From Chamaelirium japonicum (taxonomy: Eukaryota > Streptophyta > Magnoliopsida > Liliales > Melanthiaceae), in NCBI GenBank assembly GCA_947650365.1, contig CANTAL010000002.1:2859501-2923500 (forward strand): 64,000 nucleotides of DNA. Reading direction: 5' to 3'. The position numbers were made by a program, and so were the translations under genes. Below are positions 21,050 through 36,900 of this stretch, piece by piece. Position 1 is the first letter of the stretch. Each line of letters begins with the position of its first letter. The notes beneath the pieces are model-generated. The model did no database searches and was not told where the DNA came from. It saw only the letters and a program-made list of their open reading frames with translations.

Positions 21050-22954
21050 ACGAATGTATCCATTCTAATTCATTCGTACGATCCATTCTAATTCATTCGT
21101 ACAATCCATTCTAATTCATTCATACAATCCATTCTAATTCATTCGCACGATCCATTCTAATTCATACGATCCATTCTAATTCATTCGTACGATCCATTCT
21201 AATTCAATCCATTCTAATTCATTCGTATGATCCATTCTTACTCGCACAATCTATTCTAATTCATTCGTACGATCCATTCTAATTCATTCATACGATCCAT
21301 TCGTATCCATTCTAATTCATTCGTACGATTTATTCTAATTCATTCGTACGATCCATTCTAATTCATTAATACGATCCATTCTAATTCATTCATACGATCC
21401 ATTCTATTTCATTCGTACGATCCATTCTTACTCATTCGCACGATCCATTCTAATTCATTTGTACGATCCATTCTAGAATGGATTGTATGAATGAATTAGA
21501 ATGGATCGTGCGAATGAATTAGAATGGATCGTACGAATGAATTAGAATGGATACATTCGTGCGAAAGAATTAGAATAGATCGTATGAATGAATTAGAATG
21601 GATCGTGCGAATGAATTAGAATGGATCGTACGAATGAAAAAGAATGGATTGTACGAATGAGATAGAATGGATCGTACGAATGAATTAGAATGGATACATT
21701 CGTGCGAATGAATTAGAATGGATCGTATGAATGAATTAGAGTGGATACATTCGTACGAATGAATTAGAATAGATTGTGCGAATGAATTAGAATGGATCGT
21801 ACGAATGAATTAGAATGGATCGTGCGAATGAATTAGAATGGATCGTATTAATGAATTAGAATGGATCGTGCGAATGAATTAGAATGGATCGTACGAATGA
21901 GTAAGAATGGATCGTGCGAATGAATTAAAATGGATCGTACGAATGAATTAGAATGGATCGTAAGAATGAATTAGAATGGATACATTCGTGCGAATCCATT
22001 CTATTTCATTCGTACGATCCTTTCTAATTCATTCGCATGATCCATTCAAATTCATTCAAACGATCCATTCTAATTCATTCGTACGATCCATTCTAATTCA
22101 TTCGTACGATCCATTCTAATTCATTCGCACAATCTATTCTAATTCATTCGTACGATCCATTCTAATTCATTCGCATGATCCATTCTAATTCATTCATACG
22201 ATCCATTCTATTTCATTCATACGATCCATTCCTACTCATTCGTACGATCCATTCTAATTCATTTGCATGAAGGTATCCATTCTAATTCATTCATATGATC
22301 CATTCTAATTCATTCGCATGAATGTATCCATTCTAATTCATTCGTACGATCCATTCTATCTCATTCGTACAATCCATTCTATTTCATTCGTACGATCCAT
22401 TCTAATTCATTCGCACGATCCATTCTACTCATTCGTACGATCCATTCTAATTCATTCGCACGAATGAATCCATTCTAATTCATTCGTATGATCCATTCTA
22501 ATTCATTCGTACAATCCATTCTATTTCATTCGTACGATCCATTCTTACTCATTCGTACGATCCATTCGTATCCATTCTAATTCATTCGTACGATCCATTC
22601 TAATTCATTCGCACAATCCATTCTAATTCATTTGTACGATCCATTCTATTTCATTCGTATGATCCATTCTAATTCATTCGCACGATCCATTCTAATTCAT
22701 TCGTACGATCCATTCTACTCATTCGTACGATCGATTCTAATTCATTCGCACGAATGAATCCATTCTAATTCATTCGTATGATCCTTTCTAATTCATTCGT
22801 ACAATCCATTCTATTTCATTCGTACGATCCATTCTTACTCATTCGTACGATCCATTCGTATCCATTCTAATTCATTCGTACGATCCATTCTAATTCATTC
22901 GCACAATCTATTCTAATTCATTCGTACGATCCATTCTAATTCATTCGCACGGTA
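21050..22954. repeat. 23-bp satellite, R-F-R
   Basis: R occupies 21050-21472, F 21473-21986 and R 21987-22954. The R-to-F join at 21473 is the palindrome CCATTCTAGAATGG, a different breakpoint class from the GTAC-centred ones. Segments near 22420-22600 and 22700-22880 are near-copies about 290 bp apart. Confidence 0.93.
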
Positions 22955-25900
22955 TGATTAGAATGGATCGTACGAATGAATTAGAATGGATACATTCATG
23001 CTAATGAATTAGAATGGATCATACGAATGAATTAGAATGGATTCATTCGTGCGAATGAATTAGAATTGATCGTACGAATGAGTAAGAATGGAATTAGAAT
23101 GGATAGTACGAATGAATTAGAATGGATACCTTCGTGCAAATGAATTAGAATGGATCGTATGAATGTATCCATTCTAATTTATTCGTACGATCCATTCTAA
23201 TTCATTCTAATTCACCATTCTATTTCATTCGTACGATCCATTCTAATTCACTGGATCGTACGAATGAATTAGAATGGATCGTACGAATGAATTAGAATGG
23301 ATCGTATGAATGAATTAGAATGGATCGTGCGAATGAATTAGAATGGATCGTACGAATGAAATAGAATGGATCGTACGAATGAATTAGAATAGATTGTGTG
23401 AATGGATTAGAATGGATCATAAGATTGAGTAAGAAAGGATTGTACGAATGAATTAGAATGGATTGTACGAATAAATTAGAATGGATCGTACGAATGAATT
23501 AGAATAGATTGTACGAATGAATTAGAATAGATTGTGCGAATGAATTAGAATGTATCGTATGAATGAATTGGAATGGATACATTCGTGCGAATGAATTAGA
23601 ATGGATCGTATGAATGAATTAGAGTGGATACATTCGTACAAATAAATTAGGATGGATCGTATGAATGAATTAGAGTGGATACATTCGTACGAATGAATTA
23701 GAATAGATTGTGCGAATGAATTAGAATGGATCGTACGAATGAATTAGAATGGATACATTCATGCGAATGAATTAGAATGGATCATACGAATGAATTAGAA
23801 TGGATCGTATGAATGAATTAGAATGGATCGTGCGAATGAATTAGAATGGATCGTGCGAATGAATTAGAATGGATCGTACGAATGAATTAGAATGGATCGT
23901 ATGAATGAATTAGATTGGATCGTATTAATGAATTAGAATGGATCGTGCGAATGAATTAGAATGGATCGTACGAATGAATTAGAATGGATCGTACGAATGA
24001 CTTAGAATGGATTGTTCGAATGAATTAGAATAGATTGTGCGAATGAATTAGAATGGATTGTACGAATGAATTAGAAAGGATACATTTGTGCGAATGAATT
24101 AGAATGGATCGTATGAGTGTGAATGAATTAGAATGGATCGTGCTAATGAATTAGAATGGATTGTACGAATGAAATAGAATGGATTCGCACGAATGTATCC
24201 ATTCTAATTCAATGGATCGTGCGAATGAATTAGAATGGATCGTACGAATGAATTAGAATGGATCGTACGAAGGAATTAGAATGGATCGTACGAATGAATT
24301 AGAATGGATCGTACGAATGAATTAGAATAGATTGTGCGAATGAATTAGAATGGATCGTACGAATGAATTAGAATGGATCGTATGAGTGTAAATGAATTAG
24401 AATGGATCGTGTGAATGAATTAGAATGGATCGTGCGAATGAATTAGATTGGATCATAAGAATGAATTAGAATGGATCGTGTGAATGAATTAGAATGGATC
24501 GTACGAATGAAATAGAATGGATTCGCACGAATGTATCCATTCTAATTCATTCGTACGATCCATTCTAATTTATTCGCACGATCCATTCTAATTCATTCGC
24601 ACGAATGTATCCATTCTAATTCATTCGTATGATCCATTCTAATTCATTCATACGAATGAATTAGAATGGATACATTCGTGCGAATGAATTAGAATGGATC
24701 GTACGAAGGAATTAGAATGGATAGTACAAATGAATTAGAATAGATACATTCGTGCGAATCCATTCTATTTCATTCGTACGATCCATTCTAATTCATCCGT
24801 ACGTTATGATTAGAATGAATCTTACCATACGAATGAATTAGAATGGATCATACGAAGGAATTAGAATGGATCGTACGAATGAATTAGAATGGATCGTATG
24901 AATGAATTAGAATGGATCGTACGAAGGAATTAGAATGGATCGTACGAAGGAATTAGAATGGATAGTACGAATGAATTAGAATGGATACCTTCGTGCAAAT
25001 GAATTAGAATGGATCGTACGAATGAGTAAGAATGGATCGTACGAATGAAATAGAATGGATCGTATGAATGAATTAGAATGGATCGTGCGAATGAATTAGA
25101 ATGGATCGTACGAATGAATTAGAATAGATTGTGCGAATGAATTAGAATGGATCGTACGAAAGAATTAGAATGGATCGTACGAATGAATTAGAATGGATCG
25201 TATGCATTAATTAGAATGGATCGTGCGAATGAATTAGAATGGATCGTACGAATGAATTAGAATGGATCGTATGAATGAATTAGATTGGATCGTATTAATG
25301 AATTAGAATGGATCGTACGAATGAATTTGCATGGATTGAATTAGAATGGATTGTACGAATGAGTAAGAATGGATCGTACGAATGAATTAGAATGGATCGT
25401 ACGAATGAATTAGAATGGATCGTATGCATGAATTAGAATGGATCGTATGAATGAATTAGAATGGATCATGCGAATGAATTAGAATGGATCATATGAATGA
25501 ATTAGAATGGATCGTATGAATGAATTAGAATGGTTCGTGCGAATAAATTAGAATGGATCGTATGAATGAATTAGAATGGATCGTACGAATGAAATAGAAT
25601 GGATTGTACGAATGAGATAGAATGGATCGTACGAATGAACTAGAATGGATACATTCGTGCGAATCCATTCTATTTCATTCGTACGATCCATTCTAATTCA
25701 TTCGCACGATCCATTCTAATTCATTCATACGATCCATTCTAATTCATTCGTACGATCCATTCTATTTCATTCGTACAATCATACGAATGAATTAGAATGG
25801 ATTGAATTAGAATGAATCGTACGAATGAATTAGAATGAATCATACCGTACGAATGAATTAGAATGGATCATACGAATGAAATAGAATGGATCGTATGAAT

Positions 25901-26398
25901 GAATTAGAATGGATCGTGCGAATGAATTAGAATGGATCGTATGAATGAATTAGAATGGATCGTACGAATGAATTAGTATGGATTGAATTAGAATGAATCG
26001 TACGAATGAATTAGAATGAATCATACCGTACGAATGAATTAGAATGGATCATACGAAGGAATTAGAATGGATCGTACGAATGAATTAGAATGGATCATAC
26101 GAATGAATTAGAATGGATTGTACGAATGAAATAGAATAGATCGTACGAATGAATTAGAATGGATCGTAGAATTAGAATGGATCGTATGAATGAATTAGAA
26201 TGGATTCATACGAATGAAGTAGAATGGATCGTAGGAATGAATTAGAATGGATCGTGCGAATGAATTAGAATGGATCGTACGAATGAATTAGAATGGATCG
26301 TATGAATGAATTAGAATGGATCGTAGTAATGAATTAGAATGGATCCTACGAATGAATTAGAATAGATTGTGCGAATGAATTAGAATGGATCTGGATTG
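22955..26398. repeat. 23-bp satellite, mainly F with short R islands
   Basis: R islands lie at about 23163-23250, 24527-24650, 24757-24805 and 25660-25780. The 44-nt inverted cassette is at 24183-24226. The higher-order marker occurs twice, at 25803-25850 and 25983-26030, 180 bp apart. A CTGGAT insertion near 26391 precedes the switch to R. Confidence 0.92.
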
Positions 26399-27623
26399 TA
26401 TATCCATTCTAATTCATTCGTACGACCCATTCTAATTCATTCGCACGATCCATTCTAATTCATTCGTACGATCCATTCTAATTCATTCGTACGATTCATT
26501 CTAATTCAATCCATTCTAATTCATTCATACGATCCATTCTAATTCATTCGTATGATCCATTCTAATTCATTCGCACGATCCATTCTAATTCATTCATACG
26601 ATCCATTCTATTTCATTCGTACGATCCATTCTTACTCATTCGTACGATCCAATTTAATTCATTTGCACGAAGGTAACCATTCTAATTCCTTCGTACGATC
26701 CATTCTAATTCCTTCGTACGATCCATTCTAATTCAGTCGCACGATCCATTCTAATTCATTCATACGATCCATTCTAATTCATTCGTACGATCCATTCTAA
26801 TTCATTTCTACGATCCATTCTAATTCATTCGTACGATCCATTCTAATTCATTCATACGATCCATTCTAATTTATTCGCACGATCCATTCTAATTCATTCA
26901 TACGATCCATTCTAATTCATTCATATGATCCATTCTAATTCCTTCGTACGATCCATTCTATTTCATTCATACGATCCATTCTAATTCATTCATACGATCT
27001 ATTCGTATCCATTCTAATTCATTCGTACGATCCATTCTAATTCATTCGTACGATCCATTCTAATTCCTTCGTACGATCCATTCTAATTCATTCGTACGAT
27101 CCATTCTAATTCATTTGCACGATCCATTCTAATTCATTCATACGATCCATTCTAATTCATTCGTACGATCTATTCTATTTCATTCGTACAATCCATTCTT
27201 ACTCAATCGTATGATCCATTCTAATCCATTCGCACAATCTATTCTAATTCATTCGTACGATCCATTCTATTTCATTCGTACGATCCATTCTATTTCATTC
27301 GTACGATCCATTCTAATTCATTCGTACAATCCATTCTAATTCATTCGTACGATCCATTCTAATTCATTCATACGATCCATTCTATTTCATTCGTACGATC
27401 CATTCTTACTCATTCGTACGATCCATCCTAATTCATTTGCACGAAGGTATCCATTCTAATTCATTCGTACGATCCATTCTAATTCATTCATACGATCCAA
27501 TCTAATTCATTCATACGATCCATTCTAATTCATTCGCACGAATGTATCCATTCTAATTCATTCGCACGATCCATTCTAATTCATTCATACAATCCATTCT
27601 AATTCTTTTGCACGAATGTATCC
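26399..27623 (-). repeat. 23-bp satellite, R block
   Basis: This is an uninterrupted minus-oriented run of about 1.2 kb ending at ATCCATTAGAATGAATTAG, an overlap of the two orientations at TTAGAAT. Confidence 0.95.
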
Positions 27624-30243
27624 ATTAGAATGAATTAGAATGGATCGTACGAATGAATTAGACTGGATCGTACGAATGAATTAGAATGGATTGAATTAGA
27701 ATGAATCATACGAATGAATTAGAGTTGATACATTCGTGTGAATGAATTAAAATGGATAATACGAATGAATTTGAATGGATTGTATGAATGAATTAGAATG
27801 GATCGTGCGAATGAATTAGAATGGATACATTCGTGCGAATGAATTAGAATGGATCGGATGAATGAATTAGATTGGATCGTATGCATGAATTAGAATGGAT
27901 CGTGCGAATAAATTAAAATGGATCGTATGAATGAATTAGAATGGATCGAACGAATGAATTACAATGGATCGTACGAATGAGTAAGAATGGATCATACGAA
28001 TGAATTAGAATGGATCGTACGAATGAATTAGAATGGATACATTCATGCGAATGAATTAGAATGGATCATATGAATGAATTAGAATGGATCGTTTGAGTGA
28101 ATGCGAATGGATCGTGCGAATGAATTAGAATGGATTGTACGAATGAATTAGAATGGATCGTATGAATGAATTAGAATGGATACATTCGTGCGAATCCATT
28201 CTATTTCATTCGTACGATCCATTTTAATTCATTCGCACGATCCATTCTAATTCATTCATACGATCCATTCTAATTCATTCGTACGATCCATTCTAATTCA
28301 TTCGTACGATCCATTCTAATTCCTTCGCACGATCCATTCTAATTCATTCGTACGATCCATTCTAATTCATTCGCACGATCCATTCTAATTCATTCATACG
28401 ATCCATTCTAATTCATTCGCACGAATGTATCCATTCCAATTCATTCGTACGATCCATTCTAATTCATTCACACAATCTATTCTAATTCATTCGTACGATC
28501 AATTCTAATTCATTCGCACGTATCCATTCTAATTCATTCATACGATCCATTCTATTTCATCCGTACGATTCATTCTTACTCATTCGTACGATCCATTCTA
28601 ATTCATTTGTACGATCCATTCTAATTCATTCGTACGATCCATTCTAATTCATTCACACGATACATTCTAATTCATTCATACGATCCATTCTAATTCATTC
28701 GCACGATCCATTCTAATTCATTCGCACGATCCATTCTAATTCATTCATACAATCCATTCTAATTCTTTTGCACGAATGTATCCATTCTAATTCATTCGTA
28801 CGATCCATTCTAATTCATTCGTACGAAGGAATTAGAATGGATCGTATGAATGAATTAGAATGGATCGTATGAATGAATTAGAATGGATCGTACGAATGAA
28901 TTAGAATGGATCGTATGAATGAATTAGAATGGATCGTACGAATGAGTAAGAATGGATCGTACGAATGAAATAGAATGGATCGTATGAATGAATTAGAATG
29001 GATACGTGCGAATGAATTAGAATTGATCGTACGAATGAATTAGAATAGATTGTGCGAATGAATTAGAATGGATCGTACGAATGAATTGGAATGGATACAT
29101 TCGTGCGAATGAATTAGAATGGATCGTATGAATGAATTAGAATGGATCGTGCGAATGAATTAGAATGGATCGTACGAATGAATTAGAATAGATTGTGCGA
29201 ATGAAATAGAATGGATCGTACGAATGAATTAGAATGGATCGTACGAATGAATTAGAATGGATCGTATGAATGAATTAGAATGGATCGTGCGAATGAATTA
29301 GAATGGATCGTACAAATGAAATAGAATGGATTAGAATGAATTAGAATGGATCGTATGAATGAATTAGAATGGATCATACGAATGAAATAGAATGGATTCG
29401 CACGAATGTATCCATTCTAATTCAATGGATCGTGCGAATGAATTAGAATGGATCGTACGAATGAATTAGAATGGCTCGTATGAAGGAATTAGAATGGATC
29501 GTACGAATGAATTAGAATGGATCGTACGAATGAATTAGAATGGATCGTACTAATGAATTAGAATAGATTGTGTGAATGAATTAGAATGGATCGTACGAAT
29601 GAATTAGAATGGATCGTATGAATGAATTAGAATGAATTAGAATGGATCGTACGAATGAATTAGAATGGATCGTACGAATGAAATAGAATGGATCGTATGA
29701 ATGAATTAGAATGGATCGTGCGAATGAATTAGAATGGATCGTACGAATGAAATAGAATGGATTCGCACGAATGTATCCATTCTAATTCAATGGATCGTGC
29801 GAATGAATTAGAATGGATCGTACAAATGAATTAGAATGGATCGTACGAAGGAATTAGAATGGATCGTACGAATGAATAAGAATGGATCGTACGAATGAAT
29901 TAGCATGGATCGTACGAAGGAATTAGAATGGATCGTACGAATGAATTAGAGTTGATACATTCGTGTGAATGAATTAAAATGGATAATACGAATGAATTAG
30001 AATGGATTGTATGAATGAATTAGAATGGATCGTGCGAATGAATTAGAGTTGATACATTCGTGTGAATGAATTAAAATAGATAATACGAATGAATTAGAAT
30101 GGATTGTATACATGAATTAGAATGGATCGTACGAATGAAATAGAATGGATCGTACGAAGGAATTAGAATGGATCGTACGAATGAATTAGAATGGATCGTG
30201 CGAATGAATTAGAATGGGTCGTACGAATGAATTAGAATGGATA
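27624..30243. repeat. 23-bp satellite, F with one R block and two cassettes
   Basis: F occupies 27624-28187, R 28188-28815 and F 28816-30243. The 44-nt cassette is at 29396-29439 and 29761-29804. From about 29331 the text is duplicated at 40721 onward. GAGTTGATACATTCGTGTG units (near 29949 and 30046) are a rare variant shared with that copy. Confidence 0.93.
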
Positions 30244-30900
30244 CACGATCCAGATCCATTCTAATTCATTCGCACAATCTATTCTAATTCATTCGTAGGA
30301 TCCATTCTAATTCATTACTACGATCCATTCTAATTCATTCGTACGATCCATTCTAATTCATTCGTATGATCCATTCTAATTCATTCGCATGATCCATTCT
30401 AATTCATTCATACGATCCATTCTAATTTATTCGCACGAATGTATCCATTCTAAATGAATTATAATGGATCGTACGAATGAGTAAGAATGGATCGTGCGAA
30501 TGAATTAGAATGGATCATATGAATGAATTAGAATGGATCGTATGAATGAATTAGAATGGATCGTGCGAATAAATTAGAATGGATCGTATGAATGAATTAG
30601 AATCGATCGTACGAATGAATTAGAATGGATCATGCGAATGAATTAGAATGGATCGTGCGAATGAATTAGAATGGATCGTACGAATGAAATAGAATGGATT
30701 GTACGAATGAGATAGAATGGATCATACGAATGACTTAGAATGGATAATTCATGCGAATGAATTAGAATGGATCATACGAATGAATTAGAATGGATTCATT
30801 CGTGCGAATAAATTAGAATGGATCGTACGAATGAGTAAGAATGGATCGTACGAATGAATTAGAATGGATTGAATTAGAATGAATCGTACGAATGAATTAG
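29331..30900. repeat. Segmental duplication A, copy 1 (~1.6 kb)
   Basis: The segment matches 40721-42180 through both cassettes, the rare GAGTTGATACATTCGTGTG pair, the unique ATACACGATCCAGATCC join (30241 and 41608) and the following R block. Copies lie 11,367-11,390 bp apart, and indels are of about one monomer size. Confidence 0.85.
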
Positions 30901-32249
30901 AATGGATCGTACGAATGAATTAGAATGGATCGTACGAATGAATTAGAATGGATCGTACGAAGGAATTAGAATGGATCGTGCGAATGAATTAGAATAGATC
31001 GTACGAATGAATTAGAATGGATTGTACGAATGAATTAGAATGGATCGTATGAATGAATTAAATTGGATCGTATTAATGAATTAGAATGGATCGTACGAAT
31101 GAATTAGAAAGGATCATACGAAGGAATTAGAATGGATCGTACGAATGAATTAGAATGGATCATACGAATGAATTAGAATGGATCGTACGAAGGAATTAGA
31201 ATGGATCGAACGAATGAATTAGAATGGATAGTGCGAATGAGTAAGAATGGATCGTACGAATGAATTAGAATGGATCGTACGAATGAATTAGAATGGATCG
31301 TACGAATGAATTCGAATGTATCCATTCTAATTCATTCATACGATCCATTCTAATTCATTCGAATGAATTAGAATGGATTCGCATGAATGTATCCATTCTA
31401 ATTCATTCATACGATCCATTCTAATTCATTCGTACGATCCATTCTTACTCATTCGTACGATCCATTCTAATTCATTCGCACGAATGAAGCCATTCTAATT
31501 CATTCGTATGATCCATTCTAATTCATTCGCATGAATGTATCCATTCTAATTCATTCATACGATCCATTCTAATTCATTTGCACGAATGTATCCATTCTAA
31601 TTCATTCATACGATCCATTCTAATTCATTCATACAATCTATTCTAATTCATTCGTACGATCCATTCTACGATCCATTCTAATTCATTCGTACGTTCCATT
31701 CTAATTCATTCATACGATCCATTCTAATTCATTCGCACGATCCATTCTAATTCATTCGCATGATCCATTCTAATTCATTCATACGATCCATTCTAATTCA
31801 TTCGTATGAATCCATTCTTACTCATTCGTACGATCCATTCTAATTCATTCGCATGATCCATTGAATTAAAATGGATACATTCGTGCGAATCCATTCTATT
31901 TCATTCGTACGATCCATTCTAATTCATTCGCACGATCCATTCTAATTCATTCATACGATCCATTCTAATTCATTTGTACGATCCATTCTAATTCATTCGT
32001 ACGATCCATTCTAATTCATTCGCACAATCTATTCTAATTCATTCGTACGATCCATTCTAATTCATTTGTACGATCCATTCTAATTCATTCGTACGATTCA
32101 TTCTAATTCAATCCATTCTAATTCATTTCATTCTAATTCATTCGCACGATCCATTCGCATTCACTCAAACGATCCATTCTAATTCATTCATACAATCCAT
32201 TCTAATTCTTTTGCACGAATGTATCCATTCTAATTCATTCATACGATCC
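30244..32249. repeat. 23-bp satellite, alternating
   Basis: R occupies 30244-30455, F 30456-31315, and R 31316-32249 with F islets at 31361-31384 and 31863-31884. The second islet is the reverse-context form of the 44-nt cassette (31847-31890). Confidence 0.93.
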
Positions 32250-33965
32250 ATTCGTACGAATGAATAAGAATGGGTACGTGCGAATGAATTAGAATTGTGA
32301 ATTAGAATGGATCATACGAAGGAATTAGAATGGATCGTGCTAATGAATTAGAATGGATTGTGCGAATGAATTAGAATGGATCGTACGAATGACTTAGAAT
32401 GGATCGTTCGAATGAATTAGAATAGATTGTGCGAATGAATTAGAATGGATCGTACGAATGAATTAGAAAGGATACATTCGTGCGAATGAATTAGAATGGA
32501 TCGTATGAGTGTGAATGAATTAGAATGGATCGTGCGAATGAATTAGAATGGATCGTATTAATGAATTAGAATGGATCGTGCGAATGAATTAGAATGGATC
32601 GTACGAATGAGTAAGAATGGATCGTGCGAATGAATTAGAATGGATTGTACGAATGAATTAGAATGGATACATTCGTGCGAATCCATTCTATTTCATTCGT
32701 ACGATCCATTCTAATTCATTCGCACGATCCATTCTAATTCATTCATACGATCCATTCTAATTCATTCGTATGATCCATTCTTATTTATTCGTACAATCCA
32801 TTCTAATTCATTCGTACGATCCATTCTAATTCATTCATACGATTCATTCTAATTCATTAGCACAATCTATTCTAATTCATTCGTACGATCCATTCTAATT
32901 CATTCGCACGATCCATTCTAATCCATTCGCACGAATGTATCCATTCTAATTCATTTGTACGAATGTATCTACTCTAATTCATTCGTATGATCCATTCTAA
33001 TTCATTAGCACGATCCATTCTAATTTATTCGTACGATCCATTCTAATTCATTTATACGATCCAATCTAATTCATTCATACGATCCATTCTAATTCATTCG
33101 TACGATCCATTCTATTTCATTCGTACGATCCATTCTAATTCGTGCGAATGTATCCATTCTAATTCATTCGTACGATCCATTAGAATGAATCCATTCTAAT
33201 TCATTCGTATGATCCATTCTAATTCATTCGTAGGATCCATTCTAATTCATTCGTACGATCCATTCTAATTCATTCACACGATCCATTCTTTCATTCGTAC
33301 GATCCATTCTAATTCATTCATACGATCCATTCTAATTCATTCGCACAATCTATTCTAATTCATTCGTATGATCCATTCTAATTCATTCGCACGACCCATT
33401 CTAATTCATTCATACGATCCATTCTAATTCATTCGTACGATCTATTCTAATTCATTCGTACGATCCATTCTAATTTATTCGCACGATCCATTCTAATTCA
33501 TTCATACGATCCATTCTATTTCATTCGTACGATCCATTCTAATTCATTCGTACGATCCATTCTAATTCATTCGTACGATTCATTCTAATTTAATCCATTC
33601 TAATTCATTCATACGATCCATTCTTACTCATTCGCACAATCTATTCTTATTCATTCGTACGATCCATTCTAATTCATTCGCACGATCCATTCTAATTCAT
33701 TCATACGATCCATTCTATTTCATTTGTACGATCCATTCTTACTCATTCGTACGATCCATTCTAATTCATTTGCACGAAGGTATCCATTCTAATTCATTCG
33801 TACTATCCATTCTAATTCCTTCGTACAATCCATTCTAATTCCTTGGTACGATCCATTCGGATACATTCGTGCGAATCCATTCTATTTCATTCGTACAATC
33901 CATTCTAATTCATTCGCACGATCCATTCTAATTCATTCGTACGATCCATTCTAATTCATTCGTAC
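32250..33965. repeat. 23-bp satellite, F then R
   Basis: F runs to about 32674 and R to about 33965, with a standard junction near 32670. A second standard-junction fragment (GGATACATTCGTGCGAATCC) sits inside the R block near 33859, where a partial F unit follows an ATCCATTC. Confidence 0.93.
32275..33110. repeat. Segmental duplication B, copy 1 (~0.85 kb)
   Basis: It shares the irregular join AGAATTGTGAATTAG (32291 here, 53572 in copy 2), the unit GTATGAGTGTGAATG, the F-to-R junction and the R-block variants ATTTATACGATCCAATC with 53556-54430. Confidence 0.85.
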
Positions 33966-36900
33966 GTATGAATTAGAATGGATACATTCGTGCGAATGAA
34001 TTAGAATGGATCGTACGAATGAAATAGAATGGATCGTGCGAATGAATTAGAATGGATCGTACGAATGAATTAGAATGGATCGTACGAATGACTTAGAATG
34101 GATCGTTCGAATGAATTAGAATAGATTGTGCGAATGAATTAGAATGGATCGAACGAATAATTTAGACTGGATCTGGATCGTACGAATGATTCATTCTATG
34201 AATGGATCGTACGAATGAATTAGAATGGATCTGGATCGTTTATCCATTCTAATTCCTTTGTACGATCCATTCTAATTCATTCGTACGATCCATTCTAATT
34301 CATTCGCACGATCCATTCTAATTCATTCGCACGAATGTATCCATTCTAATTCATACGTACGATCTATTCTAATTCATTCGTACGATCCATTCTAATTCAT
34401 TTGCAAAATCTATTCTAATTCATTTGCACGATCCATTCTAATTCATTCATACAATCCATTCTAATTCTTTTGCACGAAGGTATCCATTCTAATTCATTCG
34501 TACTATCCATTCTAATTATCCGTACGATCTATTCTATTTCATTGGTACGATCCATTCTTATCGTACTAATGAATTAGAATGGATAGTACGAATGAATTAT
34601 AATGGATACATTCATGCGAATGGATCATACGATCCATTCTAATTCATTCGCACGATCCATTCTAATTCATTCGCATGATCCATTCTAATTCATTCATACG
34701 ATCCATTCTAATTCATTCATACGATCCATTCTAATTCATTCGTACGGATAAATGAATTTGGATCGTGCTAATGAATTAGAATGGATCGTACGAATGAATT
34801 AGAATGGATTGTGCGAAAGAATTAGAATGGATCGTACGAATGAATTAGAATGGATCGTACGAATGAATCAGAATAGATCGTACGAATGAACTAGAATGGA
34901 TCGTACGAAGGAATTAGAATGGATCGTACGAAGGAATTAGAATGGATAGTACGAATGAAGTAGAATGGATACCTTCGTGCAAATGAATTAGAATGGATCG
35001 TACGAATGAGTAAGAATGGATCGTACGAATAAATTAGAATGGATCGTACGAATGAATTAGAATGGATCTTTCGAATGAATTAGAATGGAACGTATAGATT
35101 ATGCGAATGAATTAGAATGGATCATACGAATGAATTAGAATGGATCGTACGAATGAATTAGAATGGATCGTGCGAATGAATTAGAATGGATCGCACGAAT
35201 GTATCCATTCTAATTCATTTGTACGAATGTATCCACTCTAATTCATTCGTACGATCCATTCTAATTCATTCGTACGATCCATTCTAATTCATTCGTACGA
35301 TCCATTCTAATTCATTCGTACGATCCATTCTAATTCATTCGTACGAATGTATCCATTCTAATTCATTTGTATGAATGTATCCACTCTAATTCATTCGTAC
35401 GATCCATTCAAATTCATTAGCACGATCCATTCTAATTCATTCGTACGATCCATTCTAATTCATTTATACGATCCAATCTAATTCATTCGCACGATCCATT
35501 CGCATTCACTCAAACGATCCATTCTAATTCATTCATATGATCCATTCTAATTCATTCGCACGAATGTATCCATTCTAATTCATTAGAAGATCCATTCTAA
35601 TTCATTAGCACGATCCAAATTCATTTACGAATGAAATAGAATAGATCGTACGAATGAATTAGAATGGATCGTGCGAATAAATTAGAATGGATCGTATGAA
35701 TGAATTTGAATGGATCGTGCGAATGAATTAGAATATAGATCGTACGAATGAATTAGAATGGATCATATGAATGAACTAGAATGGATCGTGCGAATGAATT
35801 AGAATGGATCGTACGAATGAAATAGAATTGATCGTACGAATGGATCGTACGAATGAATTAGAATGGATCGTACGAATGAATTAGAATGGATCGTATGAAT
35901 GAATTAGAATGGATCGTACGAATGAAATAGAATGGATTCGCCCGAATGTATCCATTCTAATTCATTCGTACGATCCATTCTAATTCATTCGCACAATCTA
36001 TTCTAATTCATTCGAACGATCCATTCTAAGTCATTCGTACGATCCATTCTAATTCATTCGTACGATCCATTCTAATTCATTCGCACGATCCATTCTATTT
36101 CATTCGTACGGTTCATTCTAATTCAATCCATTCTAATTCATTCGTACGATCCATTCTAATTCATTCGTACGATCCATTCTAATTCATTAGCATGATCCAT
36201 TGAATTAGAATGGATACATTCGTGCGAATGAATTAGAATGGATCGTGCGAATGAATTAGAATGGATCGTACGAATGAATTAGAATGGATACATTCGTGCG
36301 AATTCATTCTAATTCATTCATACGATCCATTCTAATTCATTCGCACGATCCATTCTAATTCATTCATACGATCTATTCTATTTCATTTGTATGATCCATT
36401 CTAATTCATTCGTACGGTATGATTCATTCTAATTCATTCGTACGATTCATTCTAATTCAATCCATTCTAATTCATTCGTACGATCCATTCTAATTCGTTC
36501 GTATGATCCATTCTAATTCCTTCGTACGATCCATTCTAATTCATTCGTACGAATCCATTCTATTTCATTCGTACGATCCATTCTAATTCATTCGCACGAT
36601 CCATTTTAATTCATTCATACGATCCATTATAATTCATTCGTACGATCTATTCTATTTTATTCATACGATCCATTCTATTTCATTCGTACGATCCATTCTA
36701 ATTAGAATAGATTGTGCGAATGAATTAGAATGGATCGTACGAATGAAATAGAATTGATCGTATGAATGAATTAGAATGGATCGTACGAATGAATAAGAAT
36801 GGATCGTACGAATGAATTAGAATGGATTGAATTAGAATGAATCGTACGAATGAATTAGAATGAATCATACCGTACGAATGAATTAGAATGGATCATACGA